Shown: one piece after another, positions 22,180 to 33,747 of the stretch | How the letters are laid out: every line of letters begins with the position of its first letter | How positions within the stretch are numbered: position 1 is the stretch's first letter | Source: Ligustrum vulgare | Lineage: Eukaryota > Streptophyta > Magnoliopsida > Lamiales > Oleaceae | Direction: 5' to 3' | DNA: 64,000 bases | NCBI GenBank assembly: GCA_963555705.1 | Contig: OY743170.1 | Span: forward strand, 12,315,096-12,379,095 | The notes under the pieces: generated by a model | Seen by the model: only the letters and a program-made list of their open reading frames with translations | Told to the model about the DNA's origin: nothing | The model's database searches: none | Made by a program: the position numbers and the translations under genes

Positions 22180-23166
22180 TTTGAAAAATTTTAATTAATG
22201 GAGCTTTAATAGTTCAAGAAACAAACAATCAAGTAGAAGATCAACAGTGCAGGTCACAGTCTGAATAAAACAGTTAAACAGAGGCAAAAACTTATGTTCA
22301 AGAATGTTCACATAGATTCAGAACACGGTATTCAAAGAACAGAGTAATCAAGGTGATCACTAGACAACAGAGTTAATTACTTAATCAAGAAATCACACAG
22401 AATAGTATACTGAGAAAAAACTGTTCTTCCAGTATATCTCTCAACCTATACTGGATATTCCCAAACTCCCTCAGATTCCCGGATTCTCAATGAAATCCTG
22501 GACAAAGGAAAAAAATGGGGTCCAAGATATAGGCTTCAACGGAGAGATTTGGGAGAGAACAGAAAATTTGAAAACAAATTTACAGTATATAAGATTACAG
22601 TAATTAAAAGATATCACCTGATTGCAATTTTAATAAGCTACAGAGGCTTCCACAAAGAATCTGTTTCCCAGAAGTTCAGGGCCACCAAGTAACAGTATGA
22701 ATATTCACCACGAAGAACAACCACCAAGAAACAATGTAGGATCCTTATCAGGAATCAGAATATTTTATAAAAAATATACCGAATTTTAAGATCCTCAAAA
22801 AATATGGACTCAGAATCAGAGATCCAGATACTCAAAAATTCAGAAACCCTAATTTAAAAAATAAGTTTCAAAGGAAAAATATCCACACAGTTAATATCAA
22901 AGAGATTTATACAAAAAATCTCCAGAAAACAATTTCGAGTCTGAAAAATTTCTCTCAAAAAATATTTTCAGAAAACACAAAACGATTTATAGTGAGGGTT
23001 CAAAACAACTTAAGAAAGAAAAATATTTCTTAAAGGTTTTACACGAGAACTAGAAAACCCTAAAAAACGTTTTGTAAAAACTCATTAATTTCCAGAAAAT
23101 CCTAAATTCAACAAGAACAGATCTGGATCTGAGTCTAATCCACAGATTTTTCGAAGAACCCTAAGG
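22180..23166 (-). other. 5' leader of the copia element
   Basis: About 1 kb between primer-binding site and gag, with no conserved coding frame. Confidence 0.6.
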
Positions 23167-23177
23167 CTCTGATACCA
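23167..23177 (-). promoter_or_regulatory. primer-binding site of the copia element
   Basis: On the minus strand TGGTATCAGAG, complementary to initiator tRNA-Met, directly downstream of the 5' LTR. Confidence 0.85.
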
Positions 23178-23178
23178 C

Positions 23179-23795
23179 CGTTAGGATTAAAGGCTCAAGA
23201 TCGCACCACAAAGAACAAATAATCAAACGTTTAAACACAAAAATCAAATACTTTATAGAAAAACCATAAAAGTACAGAAATCAGTATTCAAACTCAAGAT
23301 TGTACAAAACTTCTCAAAAACTCATAAATCGCACAACAGAAAAATCACAAAGATCAAAAGAGTTACAGAAAACTCTGCCAAACTCAAAGAATGTATACTG
23401 ATTTACACAGTATCAATATCTACCAAATATACTAAAAACAATAAGACAATTATACAGTTTCTGGAAGAAAATCACGAAGGAGAAGATGAAGGCAATGAAT
23501 CGCCTTTTTCAGAGAGAAAAGTAGAAGGGTCTGGAATCGGAGAGAGAGGAAGCGTCTAAATGACGCTTGATATCAATCAGGCGTCCTTTATTCCTAGGTG
23601 GATGGTTAGGATCAAACCGATTTGATCCAATGGCTCAGATAAGGGGGTAGTGATAATTGGGCTTGTGACCCGGTTCCACATGTGGGCCTCAATACCGGAT
23701 AATGTGATATGGACTCAGCTACAAACTTTGGACTTAAGAGAATTGGTCCAAACTGAAAAATTGCAGGCTTTCACTTAAAGATCAATTGTCCAACA
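23179..23795 (-). repeat. 5' LTR of the copia element
   Basis: Matches 17332-17954. The terminal base at the primer-binding-site side is mutated (CGTTAGG instead of TGTTAGG on the plus strand). Confidence 0.88.
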
Positions 23796-23800
23796 AGTTG

Positions 23801-24918
23801 CTTTATAAATCATCTGTGGTTGTGAACAAAATTACTGATATTGCTATAATTGGCTATGAACTATGCACCTTCATCAACGATTATCGACGGCAATGTCATC
23901 TTCGGTAGAAAAGTAGTTAGTGTCGTGTCAGCAACAAAAGTTCTAACACTTATATCAACGATTATCACCTAGACAGAACTATTGTTAGTGAAAGTTTTAT
24001 TTTTTTTTTTTCAAAAATTTATACACTAATTTGAGATATTTTTTTAATTTTTTATTTATAATATTATACATAATTTTTTGGGTCTTGTCAAATACAGCAC
24101 AGGCCTTCTGTGATTCTGCCTAAATAACTTTATTCTCGAGTTGATTCTGATTACATTAAAATAAAACATATTTAAAAAGAAATTAAATAAGAAATTCATA
24201 ATATTCTACGATACTCTTCGATACCATAAAGTAAACAAGTGACTCAAAATATTATCTAAATTTTAACGAAAGTTCAAAGAAATCGCATAGTTGAGTCACT
24301 GGAATCAAATTTTCATAAATATTTCCCAGAAAAAAAAATAAATAAATAAAAGATCATCCATGGAATGTTCTATGAGATAGAGAAGAGATGTTGAGTCAAC
24401 ATCATTTTCATTATATTTTCAAACACTACCTTGCCAATTTTTTGATACTTTAAGTGATTGATCCAACTTGCACGGAACTAAGGAATAAAACTTCATGTTC
24501 CCACGAAGTGGTTGGCATCTTTAATTTCCAAAATACCTCTTAATTCTTCTTGCTTATCATCTACTAATTAGATTAATTATTCCGACTTGGATTAAAGGCG
24601 GAATTGAGAGCTTGAATCTTAAGCCAATTTATAATGCTAAAGACACGTTAGGTAGGGACGAAGATAGGGGACAATCTTGTCTACCGTCCAGGGCTGTCCA
24701 AGTTCATTTATTTTTTCATGTGCAAAAAAATTGGTTCTACCTCTGACGTAAGTGTTTCATACTAGACGTGATTAAATAAAATTAAAAGAATGCATTAGTG
24801 CTAGTAAGCCCAATATTTTTTATTTATTTTTTGGGTGTTTTAGTACAATTTTTTATTTTTTATATTTCCACCTCTCATTTTTTTATTTTTTTTTGTCCCA
24901 CTACATTGATTTTCTACT
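23801..24918. other. intergenic, no gene seen
   Basis: No exon, RNA gene or element terminus is supported. There are short T-rich tracts near 24001 and 24880. Confidence 0.5.
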
Positions 24919-24927
24919 AATTTGTCC

Positions 24928-25976
24928 TAAGGGTGTAAGCAGTCTGGTTTCACCGATTTTTGACAGATTTTGAAATCAAACAGTGTAAATCGGTTTAAAA
25001 AAAACTAAAACCTAAATCAAACCATTTAAAACGATTTTTGACAGATTTTGAAACCAAACCATTTAAATCGATTTGAAAAAAAACTCAAATCTAAACCAAA
25101 CAATTTAAAACGGTTCGAGAACGATTTGAGAAAAACTTAAACTTAAACCTAACTGTTGGTCCGATTTGAAACAGCCTATTTCACCATATATTTTGTTTTT
25201 CTACTTTTGTGCCACTAGTGCATTAATGTCGATATATACTTACTTATATTTTATTGAAAATAAATCTAAACAAACTAAATATATCGACAATAAATTAAAA
25301 TACTAACTAAGAGCCTATTTGGTGTAAGAGAAATCGAATTTTTTTTAACGTGTTGTTAAAAAGTTGTTGTAAAATGTGTAAAGTGGTGGTCCCACACAAA
25401 TATGTGGTTGAAATTGAATTTGAAGAAAATTTTGATCAATTTCTCTAGGACCAATAAGACATGTGATCATCATATCTAAAAAAAAGATTTATTGATTAAA
25501 TAGAGAGTATAACCAGTCACAACAAAAAAAAAATGTTTATTGATTAGATAGATAATATATAATCAATATAACAATTACAGAAGATTATCATTGTCTGTTG
25601 TTACGAACTATAACCATTCATCGAATATTTGGATAGAGATTATTGAATTTATTTGAATTTTGAAGTATAACAATTGTTTAATTGGATAATAAATGTAATA
25701 GAAATAATAAGAATATCTATATAACTATTGAATTTGACACATTGGCCGAATTTTTGAAAATTTTCTTTTTTCATTTTTATATAATTTTTCGCTGGTCCTA
25801 TTTGATTTAGTTTCAAATCGCAACTAAAAATTTCAAACATAAATCAAACCATTCTTGACCGGTTTGATCCGGTTTAAAGCCATTTCGTCGACAAGTCCGC
25901 GTAGCATCAATCCGACGGTTTCTAAAATGCTATTTCAGCTCAATTTTCCTATTTGACAGTTTCTGCTTACAACCCT
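24928..25976. mobile_element. non-autonomous TIR element, probably hAT-like
   Basis: The left end TAAGGGTGTAAGCAG and the right end, read inverted, AGGGTTGTAAGCAG form terminal inverted repeats. Flanks AATTTGTCC (24919-24927) and AATTTGTTCC (25977-25986) look like an 8-9 bp target duplication with one later insertion. Subterminal sequence is rich in GGTTT/AAACC words, as in other plant elements that begin AGGGTGTAA. No protein is encoded. A smaller Tourist-like sequence (GAGCCTATTTGGTG... near 25316-25470) may be nested inside. Confidence 0.5.
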
Positions 25977-25986
25977 AATTTGTTCC

Positions 25987-26406
25987 ACGATCTTTTCATT
26001 CCGGCTCCGCCCTTGGCTACGGTGGCTCAACTTATTTCATCTAAATATACATAGTAATTGTTAAATATAATTGATTTCTCCACGTTTATTTGTTCATCAA
26101 GTATTTATATCTTAATCAAGAATAAAATGAAATGTTTTTCTGTTCAAATCCAAAACCAGGAGTTCGAAAGAGTATTTTTGAGATAACAAAAAATTTAAAG
26201 TTAGTTCTGAAAATGGACAGACCACAATGGACAAGTGCACATCTTAATACTGTCAAATATTGTATAATCCACATTACTTAAAGACTGCCACAACAGGCAT
26301 GGCATGCTCTCTTGAAACATAGGCAGGCCATGAAGTATTTGGACTACCTTCTGCCCACTTCTTTGGATTCAGACGATAGACAATCAGATAAGTTGTTTGA
26401 AACCTA
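25987..26406. other. 3' flank of the helicase pseudogene
   Basis: No separate gene is supported. It presumably includes the former 3' UTR. Confidence 0.4.
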
Positions 26407-26615
26407 CTACGACTTTCCTCGACCACCCTTTTTACCAGACTTCTTTCCCTTCTTTGATTTTCTGCCCTTCAGACGAGAAATCCGCTCTTCTTTCCTTTGC
26501 CTTGCCTTCCTAACTTGATCGAGATCTTTGATTTCTGAACGCATGTGAACATTTGGTGCTGACCTATTATTTCCTCCTTTAAATCTTCTGTTATCCCCTC
26601 GTAAACCATCACGAC
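26407..26615 (-). pseudogene. RH29: RH29 last exon, basic C terminus
   Basis: Acceptor TTTTCACAG|GTCG, then DGLRGDNRRFKGGN, HMRSEIKDLDQVRKARQRK, a Lys/Arg/Gly tail (LKGRKSKKGKKSGKKGGRG) and a TAG stop. The SEIKDLDQVRK motif and basic tail are characteristic of the RH29/DDX54 C terminus, an RNA-binding and nucleolar-targeting region. Confidence 0.8.
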
Positions 26616-26869
26616 CTGTGAAAAGTTTGAAGATGATGTAAAAATCCATCTTCTTGTTCATATACTTTACTCAGTGAAGGCAACTTAACTATCAACATAT
26701 GCAAATGATAAAATAGAAAAACAGTCGGGTGACAATTCCATAAACTAGTTAGTTTAACGTGCACTTTAGCAATTCTAGATTCTAGATAAATTAAAAATTG
26801 GTAATCGGAAACATGGGATGCAAAATCCCCAAGAATTCCTTTCCAAGAGAAGAACCCTATAAATTGGCC

Positions 26870-27233
26870 GTTCTCTTTATGTTTCGATTTTGAATTTTTG
26901 GTTGTTTGTTTTGCGATTGTCGAAAACATGTTTTCTTTGTGATTTTAGAAAACTGTTTTCAAAAATGAAAAACTGAAAAATGCGTTTACTTTGTAATTAT
27001 TTGATATATTTATTTTGTAATATTTTATATATAAAAAATGATTGATTTGTTGAATATCATTAATTTTAATGTTAATAAATCAGTTAGTTCTCTATGTCAA
27101 TAAATTCTTCATTAATATTGTTTCAGCTAAACAAAAATTTAACCACATACCAACAAAATCTTAACATGAATCTATATATAATGACAAAATAACATAAGAA
27201 TTTCAAGTGAATGAAGTGTCTCACATTTACAAA

Positions 27234-27273
<40 letters not shown>

Positions 27274-27984
27274 TACAAAAAAAAAAAGAATTTTTTTTTT
27301 TTAACATGAATCTATATAATGACAAAATAACATAAGAACTTCAGGTGAAGTAAATGTCTCACTTTTACAAAAAAATAAATAAATAAATAAAATAAAAATC
27401 TTAAAATGGATCTATATATAATGATAAAATAATATAAGAACTTCAAGTGAATGAAGTCTCACTAAAAAAAAAAAAAAAAAATCTTAACATGATCTATATA
27501 TAATGACAAAATAACATAAGAACTTCAAGTGAAGGAAGTATCTCACTTTTACAAAAAAATAATAATAATTTACAAAAAAAAATATTAACATGGATCTATA
27601 TATAATGACAAAATAACATAAGAACTTCAAGTGAAAGAAGTGTCTCACATTTAAAAATAATAATAATAATAATAATAAATAAAAAATTACAAAAAAAAAA
27701 AAAAAATATTAACATGTATCTATATATAATAGCAAAATAATATAAGAACTTCAAGTGAAGAAAGTGTCTCACATTTACCAAAAAAAAAAAAATTTCAAAA
27801 AGCGCGTTTTGATCGTTTTGGACTTTTTAACACAAAATATCTAAAACGTAATAAATTTGTTGAGTTTCCTTTGTAATTTTTTTTGTGTTTTGGAAAACTC
27901 GTTTCTGAAAATGGGCAAAGTGAACGCGTTTTCGATATTTCCAAAAATCGAAAATCAAAACGGACTCAAAACAGCAAAGAGAAC
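26870..27984. mobile_element. non-autonomous TIR element in the last intron of the helicase pseudogene
   Basis: The left end GTTCTCTTTATGTTTCGATTT and the right end, read inverted, GTTCTCTTTGCTGTTTTGAG form terminal inverted repeats. Subterminal GAAAAC/GTTTTC words are also mirrored. No clear target duplication was found, so the superfamily is open. The middle is filled by a minisatellite. No protein is encoded. Confidence 0.5.
27162..27782. repeat. six-unit minisatellite (about 80-140 bp units)
   Basis: Units start near 27162, 27302, 27404, 27484, 27588 and 27712. Each reads AACATG.ATCTATATATAATG, then ACAAAATAACATAAGAACTT, then CAAGTGAA..AAGTGTCTCAC, and ends in a variable A-rich or AAT-rich tail. 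Tail length differences account for the uneven unit size. Confidence 0.85.
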
Positions 27985-28271
27985 AGGACCTAAGTGTCTA
28001 CTGCAATGACAAGGCACAAATCAAAGCATCCACCATAAGAAAACAAAATAGAAATAAACATGGAATGATGTGATTACAACATACTGAATTTGTTGGATCA
28101 AGACGTAGTACTGAATCGAACAAATTGGTGGAAATGCTAAAGTAGCCATTTCTTGTGTATCACGAGTGGGGCTTGGCTAGTTATTGTTGCATATTACACG
28201 ACTAGTGCCATTTCCTGTAAAAATTAAGAGGTAGAAATAAAATGCCGTAGTAGCTTGGGTCTAAAGCTTAC

Positions 28272-28407
28272 CTCTAAAATGAGTAGCTTCTTCAGTGACT
28301 TCATTACTTCTTCCTTTAAGTGATACATTCTTGTGTGATCGTTCTTTCCACTTCTTGTAAATCCCAGTTTTGTTAGCTTTCAATTTCGCATCACTTTCAT
28401 TTTTTAT
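28272..28407 (-). pseudogene. RH29: RH29 exon 6
   Basis: Acceptor GCATTCAG|ATAAAA and donor TTTAGAG|GTAAG. It reads NESDAKLKANKTGIYKKWKE and RSHKNVSLKGRSNEVTEEAT, the family block TGIYKRWQERSHKK. It joins exon 7 in phase as FRGRDGLRG. Confidence 0.75.
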
Positions 28408-28896
28408 CTGAATGCAAGTGAAATTTCACAAAAAAGCCTTGAGGAATCTAATGATCAATTAAGCAAAGTAAAGCAAAAAAAATTTTCTTGCATATAATAA
28501 TAGGGGACATCTCAACTGTTTGCGGGAACAAATTTTTTTCTTGCATATAATTAATATTTTTTTTTTATATATAACAAGGGTTACTAAATTGTATGGAAGC
28601 ATCAACATAACTCTCGATATTATATTTACTTGAAAGAGTCTAGAGTCTACAATGACACAGCTGTATCAGAAACCGTAAACCTTAAATATGCTTCTAGGGT
28701 CAAATTAATAATACTTGCCTCTAGGTTAAAAATGTAATGTACTTAAATTTCTTTTTTAGTGGTAGAATTACAGATATTTTCACCTAAGCTTCTATCCAAA
28801 TAATGCTCAACAGGACAAGACAAATATAGGTAGCCAACCTTCAAGATATTACATCCCAGAGAGTAAGGTGAATAAAAGAAGAAAAACAACAAACAC

Positions 28897-28942
28897 CTTG
28901 TTTCTGCTTGTTCTTCGAAGTATTGTCTTCTGGTTCAACTTC
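28897..28942 (-). pseudogene. RH29: RH29 exon 5 (short)
   Basis: 46 nt: acceptor CATTTAG|GAAG and donor ACAAG|GTGTTT. It reads EVEPEDNTSKNKQKQ plus one base. The leftover phase does not fit the next recognisable exon, pointing to lost exon(s) of the DBP10CT region. Confidence 0.5.
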
Positions 28943-29744
28943 CTAAATGAGCGAAGAGATGAGCAAAGTGAACATAAAGAAGACGTCCAAGAACTCTAAA
29001 TTATGTTTAACATAGAAGCATAGGTTCAAGGTAAGATCAAGGTTCAATTGAAATTGATGAATCTAAACAGGGAAAAAAGGATTAAAAACTAGCAAATTAA
29101 GTTCCACTCATAGGCTCTACATATACAGCACAAATCCATCATATTTTGCAAACTAAATCAAACATTTGAAGGATATGCACCAGAAACCAGGAGTGATGTG
29201 GGAGAGGAGGAATTCTCAATATTCAATTATGGGAAAAATGCATGTCAAGTAGATTGTCCTCTTCTCCCACTTGATTTTTAGCAAATAAAGTTGACAAAAG
29301 TTTAGCTCCCTTAAAATTTTTGGTTAACAAGTGGATGGAAGAAATGTGTGGTTAAAAATAAAGTTCGAACATCTTTTTAGCATAACATAAAATTGACTCT
29401 TAAGATACCTTTAACCTGCTAGAGCCACTAGTAGAAATTGTAAACTCAACATTCATATTATGCATTTTAAAAAAATAAATAAAACAATACAGTATAGTAA
29501 ATATATATCTTATTCTGAAATAAAAAGACCAACAAAAGATAGGAATAATAGAGTTGTTTCACCTTCTTCCGGAGTTGAGGAAAATACACCAGTAATGAGC
29601 ACATGCCTTCTGTATGTTACTTTTCATACAATGAAACATAGCAACATACAACCTTAAAACTGCGAGAACAGCCTGTATTATTAGACTTCGACCTAGGATA
29701 TTTTAAGGATTCAAGGTGCACTCAAAGATAAACCCATCAACTTA

Positions 29745-29941
29745 GACTCTGTTTGTTAAAAGTTTTATGTCTTTATTATGTTTTCGAGGTAAGATGTGTG
29801 GGTGAAAAGTTAAGAGAGAAACGAGGTAAGATGTGTGGTTGAAAATTTGATAGAGAAATTATGTGTGGTTAAAAATTTGTTTGGGAAATTGTGTTGTTTA
29901 AAAACATGTTTTTTTTAGGTTTGCCAAACACAGGTTTAGTC
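29745..29941. mobile_element. possible MITE in a helicase intron
   Basis: The left GACTCTGTTTGTTAAAAG and the inverted right end GACTAAACCTGTGTTTGG are similar. The interior repeats GTGTGGTTGAAAA, as in other Tourist-like pieces in this window. A TTA precedes it, but the right-hand duplication is not clear. Confidence 0.3.
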
Positions 29942-30487
29942 ATTCCAACAATGGAACCCGGTTTTGCTAAGCAAATTTTGCATTGCCTCACATCCAGATG
30001 TCTCTTAGAAACACATTTTATGAATACATTACCTTTCACTACAAAACCATTTTCAAATGTCAATTTTGTACCCTGATTGCAACCACGGGAGTAAAACATT
30101 GGAAATTTGATCTCACATGTCACGACTCACTAGGTTTTCCTCAAAATCTTGATTTGACAATTTCTTATTGAAATCAATAACTTTCAATTATGCATTTATT
30201 ATTTGACGTTTTCACTATTACTTTGGAGACCCCATTTTCAACGAGCAACAGTATTGTGCTTTCTGTTGAATGTATTCCACTATCAGTATCTTAAGTTCTA
30301 ATCCTTCCAGCGTAGGAGCCCCAAAAGTCATGCATTAATTATGGAATTATTTTAAGCTTAGAATGTCTAGTTAATTGATAGCATGTGCAGTAGTAAGAAT
30401 TAAAATAATGCCAATATTGACCAATCCCTCCCGAACACGACTGGCACAACAATTATCAACCAATGAATACTTTATTGGAGGAGTTAC

Positions 30488-30592
30488 CTTAGTGGCATGA
30501 TCCGTAGAGCGCTGCTGATGCACTTTATTGATCACCACCTCATGAATAGCTCTTTTCATTTTCATCACATCAACACATTGACTCGAAGATCC
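30488..30592 (-). pseudogene. RH29: RH29 exon 4
   Basis: 105 nt, phase 0 at both ends, acceptor TTTCAG|GGATC and donor ACTAAG|GTAAC. It encodes GSSSQCVDVMKMKRAIHEVV and INKVHQQRSTDHATK, which matches the family's VDVMK.KR..HE.VINK..QQRS block. Confidence 0.75.
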
Positions 30593-30712
30593 CTGAAATT
30601 CACTTTATTTTCACAACTAAACGAAAAAATATTTTATATAACGAGAAGAAAAATGCAACTCGTGGTGTTAAGAGTATCAACCGGTACAAAGAAAAATTAG
30701 CAGAAGCATTAC

Positions 30713-30769
30713 CTTCCGATATCTTGACTTAGCCGCCTCACCTTCAGCCTCTAAAATGGTTTGCTAGGT
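30713..30769 (-). pseudogene. RH29: RH29 exon 3 with one-base deletion
   Basis: 57 nt between AACAG and AAG|GTAATG. The family sequence QTILEAEGEAAKSRYRK is readable one frame off from the join with exon 2, and 58 nt would keep the frame. The base is missing near the start of the exon (CCTAGCAAACC). No alternative acceptor nearby restores phase. Confidence 0.65.
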
Positions 30770-30868
30770 CTGTTAAATTTAAATTGTGCGAACGTTAAAG
30801 AACTAGAAATCTCAAATTGCTTTTAATGCTCGAAGACATCAAATCTGAAAGTGTGATTTAGAAGTTAC

Positions 30869-32030
30869 CTAAATGCTTTCAGGCGTTTGGAGAAGGCCAT
30901 GGCCGTTAATTCATTCCTGCCTAGAATACTTTTGAACATTGGATGCAACCCTTCAGAGTGTAAACTTTTTACACTCTGAATAGACTCCTTGGATGGTTTT
31001 GATTTTGTCTTTGAATGCATGCAAAATTCCCTTGTACAAGGTATCTGCATAGCAGTCAAGTCTGTAGATGAATCGAGGATTTGTTGAACCCTGTCAGAAT
31101 ATAGATCTATAATTGTCTGTGGAAAACGCCCATAAACAGTTTCCCCATTTGCAATAGCCTGGTCTATTTCAGACATGACACTATCCATATCTTGTAGAAC
31201 CTTTTCCTCGGTGGGAGCAGCCCTAACTGGTTTCGAGAGAAAGAGATGAAGATCCAATAGGAAAGGCATGTCTTTAGATGTGACCAAAGAAAAGGCAGTG
31301 CCCACACGACCAGCCCTAGCAACTCGCCCTACACGATGGACAAAAAGTTTAAGATTAGGCGGGAAGTCAAAGTTGACTACATTATCAAGCAAAGGAATGT
31401 CAATTCCCCTAGCAACAACATCTGTCACTATCAGCAGCATAGTCTTCCTTGATCGAAATCTAGATACATGGATCTTACGAGCATCTTGATCCATACGCCC
31501 ATGGCAAACAGAAGGCTCAATGCCCTCTTCTCTAAACAGAATATTAAGAAATTCAACATGAAATTTTGTAGAAACAAAAATTAAAGTCTGCTGATCAGAA
31601 CTGATATGTTCCCTTATCAAATACAATAATGCGGCATATTTTTCCTCCTGCCTTACAGTGAAAAAGACAAGCTTCAAATCGGGGCTAACTTTTGTATCCA
31701 AATCAAGTCGTACAAGTTGAGGATCCCAAAGACTAGCCTTGGCAAACTCAGCAAGGGCACTTGGTAAAGTTGCACTAAAAAGCAATGTCTGGCGATTCTC
31801 ACCCAACTGTGAAAGAATTTTATGCAACTGCTCAGCAAAACCCATGCTGAAGAGGCAATCAGCTTCATCAAAAACTACATACTCCACAGTACGCAATGAC
31901 ATGTCATCAACCTCTGCCAAATGGTGCATGAGCCTACCAGGAGTAGCAATTATGATATCAGGATTTTGTGCCAATTCTTCGAATTGGATTTGCATACTAT
32001 CACCACCAACTAGTAAACTAACACGAAGAT
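30869..32030 (-). pseudogene. RH29: RH29 exon 2: bulk of both RecA-like helicase domains
   Basis: An open exon of 1162 nt, with acceptor TTTGCAG|ATCTTCG and donor TTTAG|GTAACT. It reads [22 protein letters not shown] (motif Ib), [10 protein letters not shown] (motif II), LFSATLP (III), [13 protein letters not shown] (IV), [10 protein letters not shown] (V) and [11 protein letters not shown] (VI), and then the family-specific [24 protein letters not shown]. All catalytic motifs in it are intact, so the exon itself looks constrained until recently. It joins exon 1 in phase to give GRFTDLRVS. Confidence 0.88.
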
Positions 32031-32077
32031 CTGCAAAGAAAAGCAAATAAAGTTTAATAATAATACATCAAAGGAAA

Positions 32078-32115
<38 letters not shown>

Positions 32116-33370
32116 TCGAGTGGAAGCATCTCAATGCAAATGCTGAGGTATTGGGAATAATGGTTTAAACTCAGGTTCAAAATTGCCGATGTTCAAATCA
32201 GGATTCAAGTTTATTGAGGCATTAAGGAAAAGCTTTTGAAGCTATAAGTGTTGATGAAGTCTATATGTATCAATCAAGCATGTAACACAATAATAGGTTC
32301 TTCACTCAACAGGCATTTTGTTTTTTTCATCAATTTAACTACGCTGAACAACTAAAATTATGTCGTTTTTATTTCTGAAGAACTATAGTGGGTAGATTGT
32401 GCTACAGTTTTAGCCAAAACTTATCATGTCAGTTTGACATGCAGAATAATAGTAGGTAGCATAAGCACGTGAATTGATTACGTAGCTACAAAACCTTTTT
32501 TTTTTTTTTTTTTGAAAGCAGTAACTACAAAACCTTTTGATTCTGCATTGGTTTCAAGAAAGGAAGTGGATTTGAAGAAAGCTCTAGGCGCCTCGTATTA
32601 AATGCAGTTGTTTTCATTTTGAACTTTCCTTAGATTATGCTCAAAAACAAATAAATTACTTTTTTTTTATCTTGGTTGAGATAAATAAATAGCTGTGTCC
32701 AATGGTATAAAAACACAACAACTTGCTACAAACTAAAGCAGATAGTCCAAAAGTAATCACGAATAAATATAAACCAAAAGACCCAAAATTGAAATTCTTT
32801 GAACATTATAGTAATTTTCTATATTTCACTCCTTTTACACTTCCAACCCAACCCTGCTCATGAAAAAGACAAACTATTTACAGCATAGATAAATACGGAT
32901 GGATTCTACCATGTACTATACTGATTGTAGTTTCCTCCATATGCATCAAAACACAGGAAAGTTTAAATTTTAAGACTTAATTCAAAAGGCACAAATCTAC
33001 ACTTACCCTTCTTGCTTGATACAATTACTCTCAACCTATAAATAACAGAGATTCAAGATTGCCCACCAGAAAGTCATGTAGACATACCTCAAAATAAAAT
33101 AAAATAAATATACTTATACTCAAAAATTCGCACTACCAACTCTTAGATATTATTATTTTAAAACATTCCATTCACAGACTGTTAAAACCAAAAGAAATAA
33201 GTGATATCATAAAACTTTCACACAAAATCAAAAGTTCAAACTTCTCATATTTCTATGCTCTTTTCACAAATTTCAAAAGAAAACAACTTGAACACAGATA
33301 CATATCCACATACATTATTAAACACATTTAAAACACAATACCGAAACTCACACATAATAAAATGGCAAAC
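32031..33370 (-). other. first intron of the helicase pseudogene
   Basis: Donor GTTTGC and acceptor TTTGCAG. It holds an (AT)n at about 32082-32113 and a 17-T run at about 32496-32513 flanked by near-identical direct repeats. Confidence 0.6.
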
Positions 33371-33747
33371 CTGTGAAGCGGCCGAGTTCTTTGGTAAACT
33401 TTAAAGTTTGAACAGCTAAGTCACGCGTCGGGGAGAGGATGAGAGCTCGGACGCCAGCCTGCGAAACATGCTGCTGGAGCTTCTGAAGCATAGGTACTAG
33501 AAACGCCGCCGTTTTCCCCGATCCAGTCCGGGCCATAGCTACAATATCGCTACCAGAAAAGTATTATTGGCATCACCTTTCTCTAGATAGGTGTCGGAAC
33601 TTTATAGCCCTTCTTTTTCACTCCCTTGAAGATATTGGGACTAAGGCCCAATGACTCGAAGCCGCCAGATTTTGACTTCTTAGCTTGCTTTTGCTTCTTA
33701 TGTAGCTCGGATATCGAGCTTACCAGTATTTTATTTCCATACGTCAT
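33371..33747 (-). pseudogene. RH29: RH29 exon 1: Q-motif, P-loop, motif Ia; nonsense and frameshift
   Basis: It starts at [19 protein letters not shown] (33747; another in-frame ATG at 33789). It continues [13 protein letters not shown], then GYKVPTPI followed by TAG where the family has Gln of the Q motif. A one-base gain in a T run (CTTTTCTGG on the minus strand) then shifts the frame. The shifted frame carries [18 protein letters not shown] (motif I) and [12 protein letters not shown] (Ia) and ends GRFT at the donor CACAG|GTTTGCC. The Q-motif Gln contacts the adenine of ATP, so the nonsense lies at a key residue. Confidence 0.75.

Larger units (their letters stand above)
17332..23795 (-). 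mobile_element. full-length Ty1/copia retrotransposon with 5-bp target duplication, genes decayed
   Basis: A 6.46-kb element read on the minus strand. AGTTG precedes (17327-17331) and follows (23796-23800) it, a perfect 5-bp target duplication. It has two ~620-bp LTRs, a Met-tRNA primer-binding site at the right and a polypurine tract at the left, and the domain order gag, protease, integrase, reverse transcriptase, RNase H typical of copia. Several stops and frameshifts break the polyprotein, so it is not autonomous now. Confidence 0.9.
26407..33747 (-). pseudogene. RH29: DEAD-box RNA helicase gene, RH29 (Dbp10/DDX54) type, disabled
   Basis: Seven exon-like blocks on the minus strand, with normal splice sites, cover the N terminus, both helicase domains and the basic C terminus of the plant DEAD-box ATP-dependent RNA helicase 29 family, which is nucleolar and implicated in 60S ribosome assembly. 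Three coding lesions are seen: a nonsense codon in exon 1 (33583-33585), an extra base in the same exon (33555-33560), and a one-base deficit in exon 3. The exon or exons encoding the DBP10 C-terminal domain are missing between the blocks at 28897 and 28407, and their phases do not fit. Unless these are sequence errors, no full helicase is made here. A functional paralogue presumably exists elsewhere. Confidence 0.75.

Noticed and set aside
27162..27782. Regular repeats that could be mistaken for a CRISPR array
   Set aside because: Units are 80-140 bp with A-rich variable tails, in an intron of a eukaryotic gene; no constant short repeat with unique spacers.
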